DNA of 64,000 bases from assembly GCA_023954475.1 (NCBI GenBank), contig JAMLHW010000001.1:1-64000 (forward strand), given 5' to 3'. Below, one piece after another: positions 61,287 to 64,000 of this stretch. This DNA is from Anaerolineae bacterium. Its GTDB lineage: Bacteria; Chloroflexota; Anaerolineae; Promineifilales; Promineifilaceae. The first letter of the stretch is position 1. Every line of letters begins with the position of its first letter. The position numbers and the translations under genes are program-made. The notes under the pieces were generated by a model. The model saw only the letters and a program-made list of their open reading frames with translations, was not told the origin of the DNA and did no database searches.

Positions 61287-61322
61287 TTCGCTCACGACGT
61301 ATCGTTATAAGGAGTATCTAAA

Positions 61323-62729
61323 ATGTCCCACTACACTGCCCACATCAAGCGGCATTGGCTGATTACCATTGTCACAGTTACGCTATTTTGTATGGCAATC
61401 ATCGCGGTTGATCTGGTGACGGCAACGACGACCACTGAGTGTACTGATGGCATGGCAGGAGAATACGCCTGTCACAACGTCCACTTGTTGGCAAACATGC
61501 CGTTGCAAACCTTGGGCGGCGACGCTGAAATCGGGGTTCTTGCCAATGACATCTGGGGTTGGACCAGTCCCACAACCGGCATTGAATACGCTTTGGTCGG
61601 CTTGCGCAACGCGACTGCATTTGTCGATATTAGCGATCCGGTCAACCCGGTCTATCTCGGTTCGTTACCCGCACATCAAGATGGCCTATCTGACTATCGG
61701 GACATCAAAGTGTATCAGGATTATGCATTTATCGTCGCTGATACGCCGTACGATGCCCATGGTATGCAAGTGTTTGATCTCACTGAACTCGATTCGGCCG
61801 ATCGGAGTGCGACAACGACTTTTACCGAAGCGGCACATTATGATGGGATCGCCTACGGGCACAATCTGTGGATCAACGAAGCAACCGGCTTCGCCTACAT
61901 TTACCGCTCCGATACCTGTGAAGCGGCTACCCACATGGTTGACATCAACGACCCACTCAACCCGGTAACAGCAGGCAGCGGCGACGGCTGCTATATCAGC
62001 AACACCAAAGATTCCGACGCCGAATGCATTGTCTATGATGGCCCGGACACCGACTACACCGGGCGCGAAATTTGTGTTACCGGCAGCGATGAATCGGTAA
62101 CAATCGGCGATGTCACAGACAAAGATAATCCTGTCATCATCGACATCTTTACCTATCCTAATATCCAGCGCGCGCATCAGGGAGCGTTTACCATTGACCG
62201 CAACTATATTCTGATTAGCGACACAATGGACGAGATGATGCTCGGTTTTAACACGCGCACCCATCTGATCGACGCGCACGACCTCGACAATCCAGTTTAT
62301 CTCGGCTTTTATCAGCACAGCTCTCCGGCGACCGACCACAATGTCTATATTCCGGCAGGCGGTGCTTATCTGGGCGAGTTTGCTATCGAGACGAACTGGC
62401 GCTCCGGATTGCGCATCTTGAATATCGCTTCAATTCCGGATACAGATTGGGAAGAGGTTGCCTACTTCGACACCTATCCGGAAAATGACAATGTGGGTGC
62501 AAAGAGCGGAACATGGAGCAGTTACCCATGGTTCGAGAGCGGCGTGATTGCTGTCAGCGATGTAGAACGCGGTTTGTTCCTGCTCTATCCGGTCCTGCGC
62601 GGCCCGACCGATGTCACTCTCGACGCTTTCCTCGGCGAGCAAACGACGCAATGGCCGCTCGTCATTGCGCTGCTCGGCACAACGACACTGGTCGGCGGCA
62701 TTCTCGTATATCGGCGACGCTCGAACTAG
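61323..62729 (+). CDS. Choice-of-anchor B family secreted protein
   Basis: 468 residues; AAGGAG lies eight bases before the ATG. Signal helix WLITIVTVTLFCMAIIAVDLV. The exported part is a beta-propeller of LVIVD-like repeats: WTSPTTGIEYALVGLRNATAFVDISDPVNPVYLGSLP, DIKVYQDYAFIVADTPYDAHGMQVFDLTEL, ATHMVDINDPLNPV and TDHNVYIPAGGAYLGEFAIETNWRSGLRILNI. It ends with a membrane span (WPLVIALLGTTTLVGGILVY) and RRRSN, a sorting-type anchor without an LPxTG motif. Several Cys residues outside may form disulfides. Function unknown for the family. Terminated by the hairpin at 62740. Confidence 0.87.
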   Translation: MSHYTAHIKRHWLITIVTVTLFCMAIIAVDLVTATTTTECTDGMAGEYACHNVHLLANMPLQTLGGDAEIGVLANDIWGWTSPTTGIEYALVGLRNATAFVDISDPVNPVYLGSLPAHQDGLSDYRDIKVYQDYAFIVADTPYDAHGMQVFDLTELDSADRSATTTFTEAAHYDGIAYGHNLWINEATGFAYIYRSDTCEAATHMVDINDPLNPVTAGSGDGCYISNTKDSDAECIVYDGPDTDYTGREICVTGSDESVTIGDVTDKDNPVIIDIFTYPNIQRAHQGAFTIDRNYILISDTMDEMMLGFNTRTHLIDAHDLDNPVYLGFYQHSSPATDHNVYIPAGGAYLGEFAIETNWRSGLRILNIASIPDTDWEEVAYFDTYPENDNVGAKSGTWSSYPWFESGVIAVSDVERGLFLLYPVLRGPTDVTLDAFLGEQTTQWPLVIALLGTTTLVGGILVYRRRSN

Positions 62730-62739
62730 ATTGTTTGAC

Positions 62740-62777
62740 AAGGAGACTGTTGCTTGTTTCGGTAACAGTCTCCTTTT
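62740..62777 (+). terminator. Rho-independent terminator
   Basis: Stem AAGGAGACTGTT / AACAGTCTCCTT with a 12-base loop and TTTT at the end, 10 bp past the stop at 62729 and 9 bp before the next start codon. A following short gene so close behind must have its own promoter or rely on read-through. Confidence 0.85.
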
Positions 62778-62785
62778 CAGGACGT

Positions 62786-63364
62786 ATGGCAACTGCTGTT
62801 CGTGCGTTTATCGCTGTTCATTTACCCAATGCTGTGACTGCTTATCTGGGTAAGCGACAGGCGGAGTGGATGCAAACACTGCCGCACGATGCTGTGCGCT
62901 GGGTCAAACCGGATGCAATGCATCTGACTTTGCGTTTTTTGGGTGATACGCCGTCGGCCAAGATTGAGCAGATTGCGGCAGCGCTGGATACTGCTGCTAC
63001 CGTTAACAGCAACTTTGGTTTGTTTCTGGACGCGACCGGCTGTTTTCCCAATCCGCGACGGCCCCGTATTTTCTGGGTTGGGCTGCGGGGCGAACTGGCT
63101 TCGGCCGATTATCTCAAGCAAGCAGTTGACAATGCGTTGCAACCGTTGGGATGGGAACCGGAGCGCCGTTCGTTCAAACCGCATCTGACAATCGGCCGAA
63201 TCAAAGATGCCCGCAAACTGAACAACACGCTGCTGCCGCTCAATGTACTACTGGAACCACTACGCATTGATGTGGACGCCATCCACCTCATACGCAGCGA
63301 TCTGAAGCCGAGCGGCCCTGTCTACACCGTGCTGCACTCGAGTCACTTGTCCACGCCGGGTTAG
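62786..63364 (+). CDS. thpR: RNA 2',3'-cyclic phosphodiesterase
   Basis: 192 residues from the ATG at 62786. This 2H phosphoesterase has both catalytic motifs, MHLTLRFLGD and PHLTIGRIKD (HxTx twice), at the usual distance, with the N-terminal VRAFIAVHLPNAV typical of ThpR. It opens 2',3'-cyclic phosphates at RNA ends. It starts directly after a terminator, with no clear ribosome site, so its start and promoter are uncertain; the frame is open further upstream, overlapping the previous gene. Two TCGGCCGA palindromes (63101, 63192). Confidence 0.9.
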   Translation: MATAVRAFIAVHLPNAVTAYLGKRQAEWMQTLPHDAVRWVKPDAMHLTLRFLGDTPSAKIEQIAAALDTAATVNSNFGLFLDATGCFPNPRRPRIFWVGLRGELASADYLKQAVDNALQPLGWEPERRSFKPHLTIGRIKDARKLNNTLLPLNVLLEPLRIDVDAIHLIRSDLKPSGPVYTVLHSSHLSTPG

Positions 63365-63425
63365 CGACGCGTAAATTATCCCGTAAGGGGGCGCATTTGG
63401 ACGGTTTCCGCACTATCATTCTTTT

Positions 63426-64000
63426 ATGAGTCTCGCACAGCCGTTGAGCAAAGCCGAGTTTTCGGCCGAAACCAGGATCAGCACAGACCAGACAACGCCC
63501 GGTCGCTGGGTTTGGTCCCATCTCAACCACCATCGGTTGTTGTTTGCTATCCTGTTTATCGGCGCATTTGGCAATGCAGCGCTTGCGGCGCTTGTGCCGA
63601 TCATGATCGGCACCGCCTTTAATGCGGCTCAAATTGGCGATATGACGACTATTGGCTGGATTGCGGTAGGAATCGTCGTCACACAAGCAGTGCGGGCGGT
63701 GCTGCAATTGGGACGCAATTTTTCGGCCGAATTGATCGGCCAACGCATCGAACGCGACGCCCGTGAAGAATTGTACGTCAGCTTGCTCGGCAAAAGCATG
63801 ACCTTCCACGACTTGCAACCGGTAGGCGACACAATGGCGCGTGCGACGAACGATGTGCGCGAACTCAATCTGATGATCAGTCCCGGCATCAATCTCGTCG
63901 TCGGCTCGTCGATGTTTGTCATCATGCCCCTGATCCTGTCGGCGCGCTACGCGCCGGTACTCGTGCTGGCACCTTTATTTTTCGTCGTCTTTTACATCTT
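63426..64000 (+). CDS. ABC exporter (ATP-binding/permease type), N-terminal part
   Basis: The frame is open from the ATG at 63426 to the window edge (191 codons). The visible part is the membrane domain of a type-IV ABC exporter: a polar N-terminus (MSLAQPLSKAEFSAETR), WVWSHLNHHRLLFAILFIGAFGNAALAALVPIMIG (first span), IGWIAVGIVVTQAVRAVLQLGRNFSAELIGQRIERDAREELYVSLLGKSMTFHD (second span and coupling helix), then MARATNDVRELN and the next spans. The nucleotide-binding domain would lie outside the window. Substrate unknown. Confidence 0.88.
   Translation, partial: MSLAQPLSKAEFSAETRISTDQTTPGRWVWSHLNHHRLLFAILFIGAFGNAALAALVPIMIGTAFNAAQIGDMTTIGWIAVGIVVTQAVRAVLQLGRNFSAELIGQRIERDAREELYVSLLGKSMTFHDLQPVGDTMARATNDVRELNLMISPGINLVVGSSMFVIMPLILSARYAPVLVLAPLFFVVFYI

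Larger units (their letters stand above)
661..63730. repeat. Dispersed highly iterated palindrome TCGGCCGA (about 88 copies)
   Basis: First bases of copies found by reading: 661, 874, 1326, 1594, 2001, 2400, 2869, 3346, 4438, 4786, 5784, 6223, 6574, 8398, 9251, 10451, 12066, 13248, 14501, 15128, 15325, 16690, 16828, 18882, 19220, 20168, 20909, 21223, 22437, 22913, 23399, 24928, 25465, 26353, 27375, 27920, 28369, 28787, 28934, 29372, 30855, 32253, 33246, 33301, 34040, 34055, 35147, 36936, 37699, 38268, 40407, 40474, 41350, 41663, 41953, 42473, 42776, 43203, 43323, 44191, 44480, 47139, 48200, 49717, 49870, 50630, 50771, 51317, 51452, 52652, 53476, 53994, 54303, 55190, 55749, 56561, 56869, 57637, 59274, 59344, 59986, 60245, 60257, 61794, 63101, 63192, 63462, 63723. 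Flanks are almost always A/T (WTCGGCCGAW). It is read as SAE/SAD, as FGR/IGR, or across RP in proteins, so all frames are used. Confidence 0.9.

Noticed and set aside
1-64000. Insertion sequences, prophage, toxin-antitoxin or CRISPR loci
   Set aside because: No transposase, integrase, phage or cas genes and no terminal or regularly spaced repeats were seen in the window.

Overview
The window looks like a chromosomal segment of a Chloroflexota bacterium, probably close to Anaerolineae/Caldilineae. This is inferred from the gene mix, namely UPF0182, DnaB/DnaD/DnaC helicase loading, many secreted gluzincins with Thr/Pro linkers, polyphosphate glucokinase, and giant receptor-ATPases. No rRNA, tRNA, CRISPR array or insertion sequence was seen. 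The base composition is moderate, a little over half GC by eye.

Layout. 1-1515 holds the 5' part of fhs on the minus strand. 1.7-3.3 kb is modAB without modC. 3.4-8.5 kb is a minus-strand run: a YesL-like membrane protein, then a five-gene set read right to left of deaminase-CYTH fusion, patatin, polyphosphate glucokinase, a Cys-rich protein and a glutaredoxin. A palindromic divergent promoter at 8.6 kb separates it from pyrimidine-nucleoside phosphorylase. A phasin-like gene with a strong promoter/operator and ssb follow. 11.6-15.6 kb holds two secreted proteins sharing the same C-terminal domain. 16.1-20.6 kb is UPF0182 plus a membrane gluzincin, then a probable 6S RNA and a metallo-beta-lactamase-fold protein. 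21.9-25 kb is pyk, gdpD and a lipid kinase on the minus strand. 25-33 kb has an unknown protein, thiolase with a glycosyltransferase, an ECF sigma/anti-sigma/bactofilin-like operon, and icd. 33.4-39.5 kb carries a gluzincin lipoprotein, a bifunctional-nuclease-domain protein and a helicase-loading operon (dnaB, a dnaD-like gene, and a loader with two AAA+ modules). 39.7-42.9 kb is phoU, a phoR-like and a phoB-like gene, with a Pho-box-like repeat array before phoU. 43-46.6 kb has a secreted glycosidase-like protein and a five-heme cytochrome. 46.6-55.4 kb has an SF1 helicase followed by two overlapping genes that may form an undescribed signalling pair: a soluble ATPase with a DNA-binding winged helix, and a 1666-residue receptor with an outside propeller, one membrane span and a related ATPase inside. 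55.4-59.1 kb has sixA, two tiny coupled genes, a PspC protein and a two-component pair. 59.1-64 kb has ilvD, a choice-of-anchor B protein, thpR and the start of an ABC exporter.

The strongest unexplained signal is not a gene. The 8-bp palindrome TCGGCCGA, nearly always flanked by A/T, occurs about 88 times by hand count, in every reading frame, on genes of both strands and between genes. Base composition alone predicts one or two copies. It behaves like cyanobacterial HIP1 but has a different sequence. The five-heme cytochrome gene and the double helicase loader are the two notable gaps in its distribution.
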